A stretch of DNA of 64,000 bases from Clostridia bacterium (lineage in GTDB: Bacteria > Bacillota > Clostridia > Christensenellales > UBA1242), in assembly GCA_017453125.1 (NCBI GenBank), contig JAFTKS010000001.1:1-64000 (forward strand), given 5' to 3'. A model generated the notes under the pieces. The model saw nothing but the letters and a program-made list of their open reading frames with translations. It made no database searches and was not told the DNA's origin. Each line of letters begins with the position of its first letter. Within the stretch, counting starts at the first letter, position 1. Below are positions 7,529 through 15,707 of the stretch, piece by piece. A program made the translations under genes and the position numbers.

Positions 7529-9481
7529 TTAAATTTCCTCAATGCCTATTTGTTTTAAATAGTTATAAGTTTTATCATAAAATTCTGTAGGTCTAGTTTT
7601 ATCTTCTGGGTTACCTTCTGGTATATATATTATCATTCCTTGTCTAGCTCTAGTTAGCAATACTCTATAGGCATTTTTAAGATATAACTTATTGCTTTCA
7701 TTATTTACCTTATTCCATTTAGAGCCATTAAATCTATTATAAGTCCATTCTGTTCCATTATATCTAAAATCAGCGTCCCATGCCACAATAGACCAATCTA
7801 GCTCAAGTCCTTGCACATCAAATTCAGTTGCACAATCTTCTAAGTAATAAGAAGACCGAACATTATCTTTATCATCTAAGAAATAATTTGGAGCAGACAA
7901 TTCATTTTTAACAAATATACCAACAGGTTTTAATCTTAATGCTCCACTACTAGCTAGTAGTCCGTACCTTTCGGTCCCTCTTGCTTTATTTTTAACCCAT
8001 TTTTTAGCAGTTTCAAGATTTCTAGTAATTTTGATTGGATATTGATTTAGGTTTAATAAAGTTTCATTTGCTTTTGTAGGATTGTTGTCCAAAATTTGTT
8101 TTACAAAAGCAGAAACATTCTCACTTCTAAATGAACGAATTGAAGTAGCTAAATGCAACTCTGTTTCAATATGTACATTAAGTCCTTCTGTTAATTCTTC
8201 AACTTGGTGTCCTCTTGTGTATTCGTCATCAGTTATCATATTAGATACGTATATATCCCAATGACTGAAAGAACGTCTTAATGAATCAAACCACTCAATT
8301 AATCCTGCTTCGCCGGTATTAATTTCTTGTCCGCCACCGATTAAGCAAACAATAACAGCCCAATCTTTATGTCTATCTAGTGTGCTAATTAAAAATTCCG
8401 GTTCGCTATATTCAAAATTTAACACACCTTTCTTTCTTGACATAAAATTAGCAATTTGTTCTTTTGTCCAAGCTCTTTGCGCCTCGTCAAATATTGCTAC
8501 TTTTTCCGTTGGCACATCATCATTTCCTACGTATGCATCTCTATAATGATGAATTATTTGAATAAAAGATTTTACTTTTCGTAGCGCATCGCCTTTTGTT
8601 GTTTTACTTCTTTCTTTTTCGTCTCTTGCTAACGCTTCTTGTAATACATCAACTAGCGGAAAGTTTCCAGATAAAAACACTGCGTGTTCGTTTTCTTCAA
8701 ATTTATGTCTTTCATTTGCAATATTTATTCCTGCTAATGTCTTACCTGCGCCAGGAACTCCTGTAATAAAGCAAATTGACTTTTTATTATTAGCTTTTGA
8801 ATATTCAATAATATCATTGATTTTTTGTGTAGTAACACTTAAATTATATGCGCCAGCATCAGAACGCGAAATTTCTTCTACATTATGATTGGAATACAAA
8901 GCCTGTGCAGCCTCAATAATGGTTGGAGTTGGTAAGTATGGTGAATTTTCCCAATCATTATAATCAAAACTGTTTTCATTGTAGTTTTCTAATATTCTTA
9001 AAATTGTCTCTTGTAAATTTTGAGAATTGCATAAAAGAGGTTTTATTGTTTTATCTTCATATGCGGAGATGTTGTTTTCTTTTGTATTTGCTGAACTACA
9101 CACTAATATAGGAACAATCAGCTTATCGTGACTTTCTTTATGAAAATTCTTTAGGTCAAGCGCATAATCTAAAACCTGGTCTATTTCATTTATATTATAT
9201 GAGGTTTCTCCAACCTTAAATTCTAATAGGAATATAATATTGTTTATAAGCAAAACATTGTCTATGCGTTTGCCAATTCTTGGAATTGTATATTCAAATA
9301 ATATTTTGCCATTACTATCAAAACTCTTTAAAATCTCTTTTAATAATTTTATTTCATATAACCAAGTATTTTTCTGTAAATCATTTAAATCAAAACCATT
9401 GTTTGTTGCTAACATACCTAATACTTCTGCTTCGCTATCGTTTAAAAACTTTTCAAAATTACTACTATAAAAAGACCTCAT
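7529..9481 (-). CDS. PD-(D/E)XK nuclease-like / Schlafen-type (DUF2075) helicase
   Basis: 650 aa. The N-terminal part has a PD-(D/E)XK-like core: Asp74, then Glu87-x-Lys89 in LLEFKVG, and Gln102 following. The C-terminal part is the DUF2075 P-loop domain, now known as the Schlafen group 3 helicase domain: Walker A GVPGAGKT (241-248), Walker B VAIFDEAQ (328-335), DVQGLELDW and motif VI LLTRARQG (608-615). It probably acts on DNA or RNA with ATP hydrolysis. The start at 9481 uses GGAGGG lying in the end of the NUDIX gene (2 nt gap). A defence function is inferred from its partners. Confidence 0.8.
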   Translation of the reverse strand: MRSFYSSNFEKFLNDSEAEVLGMLATNNGFDLNDLQKNTWLYEIKLLKEILKSFDSNGKILFEYTIPRIGKRIDNVLLINNIIFLLEFKVGETSYNINEIDQVLDYALDLKNFHKESHDKLIVPILVCSSANTKENNISAYEDKTIKPLLCNSQNLQETILRILENYNENSFDYNDWENSPYLPTPTIIEAAQALYSNHNVEEISRSDAGAYNLSVTTQKINDIIEYSKANNKKSICFITGVPGAGKTLAGINIANERHKFEENEHAVFLSGNFPLVDVLQEALARDEKERSKTTKGDALRKVKSFIQIIHHYRDAYVGNDDVPTEKVAIFDEAQRAWTKEQIANFMSRKKGVLNFEYSEPEFLISTLDRHKDWAVIVCLIGGGQEINTGEAGLIEWFDSLRRSFSHWDIYVSNMITDDEYTRGHQVEELTEGLNVHIETELHLATSIRSFRSENVSAFVKQILDNNPTKANETLLNLNQYPIKITRNLETAKKWVKNKARGTERYGLLASSGALRLKPVGIFVKNELSAPNYFLDDKDNVRSSYYLEDCATEFDVQGLELDWSIVAWDADFRYNGTEWTYNRFNGSKWNKVNNESNKLYLKNAYRVLLTRARQGMIIYIPEGNPEDKTRPTEFYDKTYNYLKQIGIEEI

Positions 9482-9483
9482 TT

Positions 9484-9876
9484 TTATCCCTCCATTAGTT
9501 TATCAATTATTGGTTTATCTGCCGGTGCCCAATCTAAAGTATTTAGCTTACTGCATTTTAGCCAGATATAATCTTTATGTACCAATAATTCAATGTTATC
9601 TGTTTGTGTATTGCAAAGATATGTGTGCATTTTAAGTTTAAAAGAAGGATAGGTATAATTAACTTCCATAAAATATCTTTCAATATTAATTTGTAGATTT
9701 AATTCTTCTTTAATTTCTCTTATTAGCGCTTCTTCTTGTGTTTCTCCGGCTTCTATTTTACCGCCAGGGAATTCCCACTTAAAAGAAACTTCTTCATTTT
9801 TACTTACATCTCTTTGTGTACAAAGAATCTTATTATCATATTTTATTATCGCTGCTACAACTTCTATTTCTTTCAT
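9484..9876 (-). CDS. NUDIX (MutT-like) pyrophosphohydrolase
   Basis: 130 aa, the size of MutT-type enzymes that hydrolyse nucleoside triphosphates such as 8-oxo-dGTP. The NUDIX box is present: Gly39-x5-Glu45-x7-Arg53-Glu54-Ile-x-Glu57-Glu58, with Asn60 in place of the usual Gly. GGAGT lies 6 nt before the ATG. It is the first gene of the operon and overlaps the ribosome binding site of the helicase gene. In this setting it may hydrolyse modified or signalling nucleotides rather than serve general sanitation (inference). Confidence 0.88.
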   Translation of the reverse strand: MKEIEVVAAIIKYDNKILCTQRDVSKNEEVSFKWEFPGGKIEAGETQEEALIREIKEELNLQINIERYFMEVNYTYPSFKLKMHTYLCNTQTDNIELLVHKDYIWLKCSKLNTLDWAPADKPIIDKLMEG

Positions 9877-9894
9877 ATTTACTCCGTTAGAGAT

Positions 9895-9923
9895 ATTATA
9901 GCATAAAAAATATGAATCATTAA
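9895..9923 (-). promoter_or_regulatory. promoter of the NUDIX-helicase operon
   Basis: On the minus strand: TTAATG, 17-nt spacer, TATAAT with an extended TGC before the -10, ending 19 nt before the NUDIX start codon. Confidence 0.5.
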
Positions 9924-10052
9924 TATTTATTGTAATATTTGACTAAAATTTTAATATTTTAAAGAATTTAAATATAAATCAAAATAAAAAGCTAAATTTC
10001 AGTATTTTTAGTTGACTGATTTAATAAATATAGTTGACCATGTCATAAAAGA

Positions 10053-10081
10053 TTGCTTTACAATACATGATTTGCTATAAT
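10053..10081 (+). promoter_or_regulatory. promoter of the AlbA_2 gene
   Basis: TTGCTT, 17-nt spacer, TATAAT. Two copies of AGTTGAC (10010-10016 and 10032-10038), 22 bp apart, lie just upstream and could be operator or activator sites. The same motif recurs behind the gene (11583, 11660). Confidence 0.6.
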
Positions 10082-10103
10082 ATTTTTATTAAAGGAGAAG
10101 AAC

Positions 10104-11567
10104 ATGCCGATAATTAAAAACGATATTAATGATATAATTGAAAATGCTAGAAAAAACTCATATGAAACACCTTGGATAGAGTTTAAAACAAACAATTATA
10201 ATTCTCAAATGATTGGGGAGTATATTAGCGCTCTTTCGAACACTGCAGCTCTTTTTAATCATGAAAAGGCATTTATGATTTGGGGGATAGATGATAAAAC
10301 TCATGAAATCATAGGCACAACATTTGATCCTCAAAATGAAAAAATTGGCAATCAAGGTCTTGATTTATGGATAAGCACTCAACTAAATCCTCAAATACAA
10401 TTTTATTTTCATAAAACAGTAATAAATGACCAAAGGTTAGTATTGTTAGAAATTAATAGAGCATCTTCAATTCCGGTGCAGTTTAAAGGTGTTGAATATA
10501 TAAGAATTGATTCATATAAAAAGAAATTAAAAGAATATCCTGATACAGAACGTGAATTATGGGCAATTTTCTCTCAAAAACCATTTGAGTCATTAATTGC
10601 AATGGAGAATGTTTCAACAGATATGGCTTTAAGAATGTTGGATTATGCCTCATACTTTGACATGTTGTCCTTAGATTTGCCTAGTGATAAAAATGGTTTT
10701 GTCGATGCTCTTTTAGAAGAAGGAATGATATCTAAACATGAAACCGGAAATTATAACATAACAAATTTAGGAGCAATTTTGTTTGCAAAAAAATTATCTG
10801 ACTTCCCAGCGCTAGAACGAAAAGCTATTCGTGTTATAAAATATGAAGGAGTAGATAGAATTAGCTCTGCCAGCAAAGAACAAATTATTTGGAAAGGTTA
10901 TGCAAATGGATTTGAAGGTCTTATTGAATATATTAATAATTTATTGCCAAATAATGAAATCTTAGGTAAAGCATTAAGAAAAGTTGTTCCAATGTATCCT
11001 GAAATAGCTGTTCGTGAGTTGGTTGCAAACGCTATTATACATCAAAACTTTTTTATGACAGGAACTAGCCCTTTAATTGAAATTTTTTCAAATAGATTAG
11101 AAATAACTAATCCTGGAGTTCCTTTAATTGATAAATCTAGATTTGTTGATCATCCTCCGGTATCTAGAAATGAAAAATTAGCATCTTTTATGAGAAGAAT
11201 CGGCGTTTGTGAAGAACGTGGCAGCGGTTATGACAAAGTTGTTTTTCAGACAGAATTTTATCAATTGCCAGCCCCGGATATCGATATTTATAATGATCAT
11301 ACTAAGATAACATTGTTTGCACATATAGAATATTCTAAAATGACCAAAAATGATAGACAAAGAGCATGTTATTTGCACGCATGCTTAAAAAGAGTTAATA
11401 GAGAATATATGACAAACTCCTCATTGAGAGATAGATTTAAAATAGAAATAAAAAACAGCTCTATGATTTCTAGATTGTTAAACGATACTTGTGAAGCTGG
11501 TCTAATAAAAATATCTGAAGAGTCGACTTCTGATAAAAATCGAAGATATTTGCCATTCTGGGCATAA
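10104..11567 (+). CDS. AlbA_2 (Schlafen-type) ATP-binding regulator
   Basis: 487 aa. The N-terminal domain has WIEFK and later FMIWGIDD, the pattern of the AlbA_2 (Schlafen AlbA_2) domain. The centre (about 300-390) has RELVANAIIH, ITNPG and EERGSGYDK, the signature of the HATPase_c_4 ATP-binding domain. The end is a likely winged helix. Such proteins are usually annotated as transcriptional regulators or ATP-dependent helicase-like proteins. AAAGGAG lies before the ATG. It is divergent from the NUDIX-helicase operon, so both may respond to the shared 220-bp control region. Confidence 0.85.
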   Translation: MPIIKNDINDIIENARKNSYETPWIEFKTNNYNSQMIGEYISALSNTAALFNHEKAFMIWGIDDKTHEIIGTTFDPQNEKIGNQGLDLWISTQLNPQIQFYFHKTVINDQRLVLLEINRASSIPVQFKGVEYIRIDSYKKKLKEYPDTERELWAIFSQKPFESLIAMENVSTDMALRMLDYASYFDMLSLDLPSDKNGFVDALLEEGMISKHETGNYNITNLGAILFAKKLSDFPALERKAIRVIKYEGVDRISSASKEQIIWKGYANGFEGLIEYINNLLPNNEILGKALRKVVPMYPEIAVRELVANAIIHQNFFMTGTSPLIEIFSNRLEITNPGVPLIDKSRFVDHPPVSRNEKLASFMRRIGVCEERGSGYDKVVFQTEFYQLPAPDIDIYNDHTKITLFAHIEYSKMTKNDRQRACYLHACLKRVNREYMTNSSLRDRFKIEIKNSSMISRLLNDTCEAGLIKISEESTSDKNRRYLPFWA

Positions 11568-11664
11568 TTTACTTGACTCATAGTTGACTAACACTAGTTA
11601 TTTATACATATATTTATATATTAAAGGCGTTTTTTAATTATTGTTTTACTTGACTCATAGTTGA
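11568..11664 (+). repeat. 20-nt exact direct repeat behind the AlbA_2 gene
   Basis: TTTACTTGACTCATAGTTGA occurs at 11568-11587 and again at 11645-11664, 77 bp apart. The first copy begins right at the stop codon of the AlbA_2 gene. The AGTTGA core also occurs twice upstream of that gene. Confidence 0.75.
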
Positions 11665-11695
11665 TTGAGTGTTTGTAATTATAAAAATAAAACTA

Positions 11696-11729
11696 AATCC
11701 TTAACTCTTTTTGTTAAGGATTTTTTTAA
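11696..11729 (+). terminator. intrinsic terminator
   Basis: AATCCTTAAC (11696-11705) pairs with GTTAAGGATT (11713-11722), followed by T residues. It closes the AlbA_2 transcript. Confidence 0.85.
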
Positions 11730-11800
11730 TTTATTATAAATGTTGTACATGGACTAGTTTTGTCCACTATTTTTTGTTATAATATAAGTAGAAGGTGCTT

Positions 11801-12067
11801 ATGAAAAAACAAATTGCAAAGAAAACAATTATATTATATATTTTAAAAATGTTAGAAGATTATCCTGAATCAAACAAACCTATTACATATACAGACATGG
11901 CGAAGACATTAAAAGCAATGGGAATACAGTGTGACAGAAAAACCGTTGGAAGAAATGTAGATTATTTAATCGAATTTGGATGTCCTATTGTAAAACTTAA
12001 AAATGGCGGCTGCTATTTAGATAAAATTGATTATAATCCCTTACTAGGAAATGTTAAATTCAAATAA
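11801..12067 (+). CDS. small winged-helix DNA-binding protein
   Basis: 88 aa from the ATG at 11801. AGAAGG lies 5 nt before it, whereas the GTG two codons upstream overlaps that site. The sequence resembles the N-terminal HTH domain of WYL-type regulators (two helices, DRKTVGRNVDYL recognition region, small wing) but no WYL domain follows. Probably a stand-alone transcription factor for neighbouring defence genes. A palindrome GGAC..GTCC at about 11754-11773 upstream may be its operator. Confidence 0.7.
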   Translation: MKKQIAKKTIILYILKMLEDYPESNKPITYTDMAKTLKAMGIQCDRKTVGRNVDYLIEFGCPIVKLKNGGCYLDKIDYNPLLGNVKFK

Positions 12068-12135
12068 ATTACATAGCAAAATTTTAATATGGTTCAATTT
12101 ACCAGTTTTATAAATCAATTCAAAGGAGAAAACAA

Positions 12136-12723
12136 ATGAATTTTTGTAAGAAGTGTCATAAGCCAGCTGCAAATGAAGGACTCTGCAATGATTGTCAAAA
12201 AAAGGAAGCACAGTTACAATCAGCAAAAATACAAGCAAAGAAAGTTTTAACAACATTAGAGCATGGCGAATATCATAATTATTTAGTATATCAAGGTAAA
12301 ACATTTTTTACTGAAATATATCATGGAATTATTTGGGCTCCAATACAAAATAGTAAAGGCCAAACTTTTCATCATTGGAGTAGATTAAAAGATTTAAAAA
12401 TTGGTGATAGAATCTTTCACTGCGTTAATGGAAAAATAGAGGCTATTAGTACAGTAGAAAAAGAAACTATTATTCAACAGTTTCCAGATAAAGTACTAGA
12501 TGATGAAAAATACGAAGGTAAAGGTTATTGTGTTGAGTGCAATTATGTTAGATACCATAAACCATTAGAGTTGTATTATTACAGAGACAAAACAAAAAAT
12601 TTAGGACAATATAAATATTCACCATTTAATAAAAATGGTGAAGGTTGCGAGGGGTATTTATTCCCATTATGCGATGAACTAGCTGATTTGTTTGATAAAG
12701 AAATTCATAGATTTAATTATTGA
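12136..12723 (+). CDS. zinc-ribbon EVE-like (PUA-fold) protein, probable modified-base reader
   Basis: 195 aa. A Cys4 ribbon (Cys4, Cys7, Cys17, Cys20) is followed by a domain with IIWAPI, HHWSRL, GDRIFH and KIEAIS, then KYSPFNKNGEGCEGYLFP. This is the pattern of the EVE-like domain found at the N terminus of several modification-dependent restriction proteins, where it binds modified cytosines. No nuclease domain is attached. The strong site AAAGGAG precedes the ATG; the 20-nt leader ending at the ATG is identical to that of the gene at 15708. Its location among defence genes suggests recognition of modified phage DNA (inference). Confidence 0.75.
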   Translation: MNFCKKCHKPAANEGLCNDCQKKEAQLQSAKIQAKKVLTTLEHGEYHNYLVYQGKTFFTEIYHGIIWAPIQNSKGQTFHHWSRLKDLKIGDRIFHCVNGKIEAISTVEKETIIQQFPDKVLDDEKYEGKGYCVECNYVRYHKPLELYYYRDKTKNLGQYKYSPFNKNGEGCEGYLFPLCDELADLFDKEIHRFNY

Positions 12724-12734
12724 GGTTACTTTCT

Positions 12735-13511
12735 ATGTGTGTAAATATTTGTGGACATAAACAAGATCTTAACGACATTGCAACTTTTGAGCATTATAAA
12801 TCAAGTTGGGACGAGATTATATTTAAATTAATTGAACTAGGCGAAACCGACTGCTTTTCCATTCAACAATATTTTGATGGTTATGGATATGAATGGGAAG
12901 TGTTTTTAGATGCTCTTGCATATTTTAAATATGTTGATTTTAAATATCCAAATTTAACTATTAGCCATTCAGATAAATACGCAATAAGAAAAGTTATTAT
13001 CACAAAAGAAGATTTTGAAAGCATTATTAAAAATCGTAAAACAAGCACTATTGATAAAATAAAATATGACGAAGTGTTAGAAACGTTAAATTTCAATCTT
13101 ATTACAAAATTAAAACAAATGTTACCTCTGTTAAATTATGATGGCAGTAAACTATCAAAAGAGCAAAAAGATTTAATTTATAATCACATTGCAAGAGATT
13201 TTACTTATGCTACAGAAAGCCATACTCACATGACTATTGAATATTTAGAATCATATTGTGCTGAACACCCCTTGAAATCAAATGGCGCATATTATTGTAA
13301 ACTTTATGAGGTTGATGATTTGGATGGTCTTGACACGAGGCTTTCAAAATCAATGTTGGTATTTGGTTGTTACAAAGAGTCAGAGTTTTATGATGATATA
13401 CTAGACAAAATTATGGATGATGAAAAGCATTGTGTGGAAGTATTGTCTCTTAGCTCAAGTGCTGAGATAAAAAATAATTACCAAATTATTGTCATTTGTC
13501 CTAGTTTGTAA
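12735..13511 (+). CDS. hypothetical protein downstream of the EVE-like gene
   Basis: 258 aa. The ATG at 12735 is preceded by GAGGT at 8 nt, whereas an upstream in-frame TTG overlaps the previous stop. I do not recognise the family. The N-terminal part is acidic and helical. The C-terminal 60 residues (from about Leu-Val-Phe-Gly-Cys) have an alpha/beta pattern ending in a hydrophobic strand. It follows the EVE-like gene by 11 nt and is probably co-transcribed, so it may be a partner or effector of it. Confidence 0.6.
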   Translation: MCVNICGHKQDLNDIATFEHYKSSWDEIIFKLIELGETDCFSIQQYFDGYGYEWEVFLDALAYFKYVDFKYPNLTISHSDKYAIRKVIITKEDFESIIKNRKTSTIDKIKYDEVLETLNFNLITKLKQMLPLLNYDGSKLSKEQKDLIYNHIARDFTYATESHTHMTIEYLESYCAEHPLKSNGAYYCKLYEVDDLDGLDTRLSKSMLVFGCYKESEFYDDILDKIMDDEKHCVEVLSLSSSAEIKNNYQIIVICPSL

Positions 13512-13552
13512 GTAACAAAAACTAATACTAAAAATTTACATAAGGAAAAATC

Positions 13553-14105
13553 ATGGATAAAATTATTAATAAACTAAAACCATATTATCCGAATATTATT
13601 GAAGTATCTTATGAGAATATGGAGGATATTTCTTTTGACAACATTGTAGCGTTTACATATACATCACCCCGGAGCACAGGGGGATAATGGAGCTGTAACA
13701 ATTGTACACAAATCAAATTCTGTATGCTTTTATCATATAAATAGATTAAGTACGGAAGATGAACAACTTTTACAAATGGTAGATAATGTGTATTTTAATA
13801 AATTGCAAGATATTATGAATGACATTTCTATAAATATAACTAGGATTTTTCAACAAAATATTTTGAATTCATCAATAAAGGATTCAAATAAAAATACTAA
13901 TATTGATTGGACGAGATTTTCAATGGGGCAAGGTAATCTTTTATTTATTAAATCTAAGCATCTTAAAGACTTTGCGAAACTATCTGATAAATACCTAAAT
14001 CGGCTAGAAATATATAAAAAGGGTGTATTACAAACAAAGGTATTCCCTTATCCATTACGATTTCAAATGTTAAACTTATTTTTTAGTGAGTATATTAAAA
14101 ATTAA
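13553..14105 (+). pseudogene. hypothetical gene broken by a one-base frameshift
   Basis: AAGGAA precedes an ATG at 13553. The frame reads 42 codons, ending in TSPRSTGG and a stop at 13684-13686. The next frame over the same DNA reads HHPGAQGDNGAVTIV and continues without a stop to 14105. The total length, 553 nt, is one base more than a multiple of three, so a single extra base between about 13655 and 13670 explains the break. Repaired, it would be a 183-aa protein of unknown function. It may be a real pseudogene or a sequencing/assembly error. A shorter product from the ATG at 13776 is possible. Confidence 0.65.
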
Positions 14106-14120
14106 ACCAATATAAGAAGG

Positions 14121-14151
14121 TGAATCGTTTTACGTTTGATTTACTCAGCCA
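14121..14151 (+). repeat. module repeat B (ends in CAGCCA)
   Basis: A 31-nt sequence that matches 15949-15979 at 29 of 31 positions. It begins TGAATCGTTTTACG and ends in CAGCCA, the same end as the tRNA-Gln copies. In both places a hairpin terminator built on TACGAAC follows about 12 nt later. Confidence 0.8.
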
Positions 14152-14162
14152 CATACCAATAA

Positions 14163-14197
14163 TACGAACTCAAAATATTTTGAGTTCGTAATTTTTT
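14163..14197 (+). terminator. terminator of module B
   Basis: A perfect 13-bp stem, TACGAACTCAAAA (14163-14175) with TTTTGAGTTCGTA (14178-14190), then ATTTTTTATTT. It ends the broken gene's transcript. Confidence 0.9.
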
Positions 14198-14261
14198 ATT
14201 TATGGGATTGCTTTGGTGTTTCTATAAATTATGATAAAATAAAAACAAAGGAGATTGCACC

Positions 14262-14732
14262 ATGATTATTAGATTAATTACTGAAAGGGATTATAAAAAT
14301 GTGGCCAACATGATTGCTAGGTCTGTGACTAATTCTGCTTTTACAAAGTTCTATCCACAACAATCAATTGATTATATTAAGGAATCTTTAAATGAAGAAG
14401 GAGTAAAAAAAAGAGCTTCTTGGACACACTTTTATGTAATAGAAAAAGATAATAATATTATTGCATGTGGAGCAATTGGTCCGTATTGGGATAGTAAAAC
14501 CGAAAGTTCTTTATTTAATATTTTTGTAGACGAAAATTATCAGGGACAGGGTTTTGGCAGAAAAATAATTGAAACATTAGAAAAAGATGAATTTTTCAGA
14601 AGAGCAAAAAGGATCGAGGTTCCAGCCAGTATGTCCGCCATTCCATTCTATAGAAAAATGGGATATGAGCATAAAAATGGTGAATTGATATATGATGACG
14701 GGCATTTTTCACTTGAAAAGTTTAATCTTTAA
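14262..14732 (+). CDS. GNAT N-acetyltransferase (copy 1)
   Basis: 156 aa. The acetyl-CoA binding motif A is clear in FVDENYQGQGFGRKI, followed by IPFYRKMGY near the C terminus. The substrate is unknown. AAAGGAG precedes the ATG, and TTGCTT with a TATGAT-type -10 lies upstream. It is a near-duplicate of the gene at 20559: 13 differences over 156 residues, about 92% identity. It stands alone between two repeat/terminator modules, which is why I regard it as a single-gene cassette. Confidence 0.9.
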   Translation: MIIRLITERDYKNVANMIARSVTNSAFTKFYPQQSIDYIKESLNEEGVKKRASWTHFYVIEKDNNIIACGAIGPYWDSKTESSLFNIFVDENYQGQGFGRKIIETLEKDEFFRRAKRIEVPASMSAIPFYRKMGYEHKNGELIYDDGHFSLEKFNL

Positions 14733-14753
14733 TAATGTTCGCATAAACAAATC

Positions 14754-14821
14754 CCACCCCAGCCAAGTGAGAACCAGTTGAACACGGTTAGTATTGCCGT
14801 TTTTCACTGGTTCTTTTTTTT
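14754..14821 (+). repeat. module repeat C: tRNA-Gln 3'-end remnant plus terminator
   Basis: CCACCCCAGCCA (14754-14765) equals the last 12 nt of tRNA-Gln. It is followed by a hairpin AGAACCAGT (14770-14778) / ACTGGTTCT (14806-14814) and a T run. From 14754 to about 14810 it matches 16164-16220 with some seven mismatches. Confidence 0.8.
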
Positions 14822-14904
14822 AAGATATAAATTGAGGAAACTATATTGAAATTAGAATATTTTTTATGTATAATCTAATTACTATATGAGGATTGAGGTG
14901 ATTT

Positions 14905-15414
14905 ATGATGGATAAAAAGTATTCTTTAGATAAAGTCTTTTATGCAACATTATCAAATGGTGAAGTAGAATCTTTTATACAAGGAAACAATTATAGTGTG
15001 GATAATGTAACAAATGGGCATAGGATTTATCTGGATAGTGTTTATAAGATTAATGCTTATGATAGTATTTTTTCTTATTATAAAGATATTAGACTAGAAG
15101 AAGATGTTAGAATACTTAGATTAAGAGATTATATCAATGCTTTCTTTGAATCTAAAGATTTAGTGTTTTCAAGAAGCTCACTATTACATAAAAGATATGG
15201 TGTTGTTTTGAAAGCAAGAGCAAAAGCATTAAAAGATGCGTATCTAGATCAACAAAGCTATACAGAAAGTAGAGGTTTTTATTTAGATGAATATGTTTCC
15301 AAACTACTACAAGAACAAAAAGTGTCAGAAAAAGAAGCTATTTATATAAGTCAAAAAATTCAACAAGTTCAAAAACAAAGACTAGAAAGTGATAAAGGAT
15401 TAAATATAGTTTAA
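14905..15414 (+). CDS. hypothetical protein (169 aa)
   Basis: I do not recognise this family. GAGGTGA precedes the start; either of two adjacent ATGs could be used. The N-terminal half is mixed alpha/beta, while the C-terminal half is Lys/Gln/Glu-rich, helical and probably coiled-coil. There is no signal peptide or membrane segment. It lies alone between modules C and D, as expected for a single-gene insertion. Confidence 0.6.
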   Translation: MMDKKYSLDKVFYATLSNGEVESFIQGNNYSVDNVTNGHRIYLDSVYKINAYDSIFSYYKDIRLEEDVRILRLRDYINAFFESKDLVFSRSSLLHKRYGVVLKARAKALKDAYLDQQSYTESRGFYLDEYVSKLLQEQKVSEKEAIYISQKIQQVQKQRLESDKGLNIV

Positions 15415-15460
15415 TAACGAATAAAGCCATTTTTTCTGTGTTCAACTAGGGTACGTCGTT

Positions 15461-15510
15461 GCCAGCCACTTTAAATCTAATCCGAACCTGATAGGGTAGC
15501 GGATTTTTTG
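15461..15510 (+). repeat. module repeat D: diverged copy of tRNA-Gln end and terminator
   Basis: GCCAGCCACTTTAAATCTAA (from 15461) is a diverged copy of 2361-2387, the tRNA-Gln tail plus the first arm of its terminator. A hairpin AATCCG (15479-15484) / CGGATT (15500-15505) and T run follow. A weaker trace, TTGCCACTTAAAA, lies at about 15600, next to small hairpins CAGAC/GTCTG and GACA/TGTC (15533-15575). Confidence 0.6.
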
Positions 15511-15707
15511 TTTGCCTTGTGTGTAGGATTAGCAGACATTCGTCTGTGGACAGCATTGTTGTCGCGAACCCACTATAAAACTCGGTTCCTGTCAACCATC
15601 ATTGCCACTTAAAATTTTTAAGCTAAAAAGTTGAATTAAAATAGAGGAATTAATTAAAAATCTGCATATATTATTTATGAATACATTAAATTCAAAGGAG
15701 AAAACAA

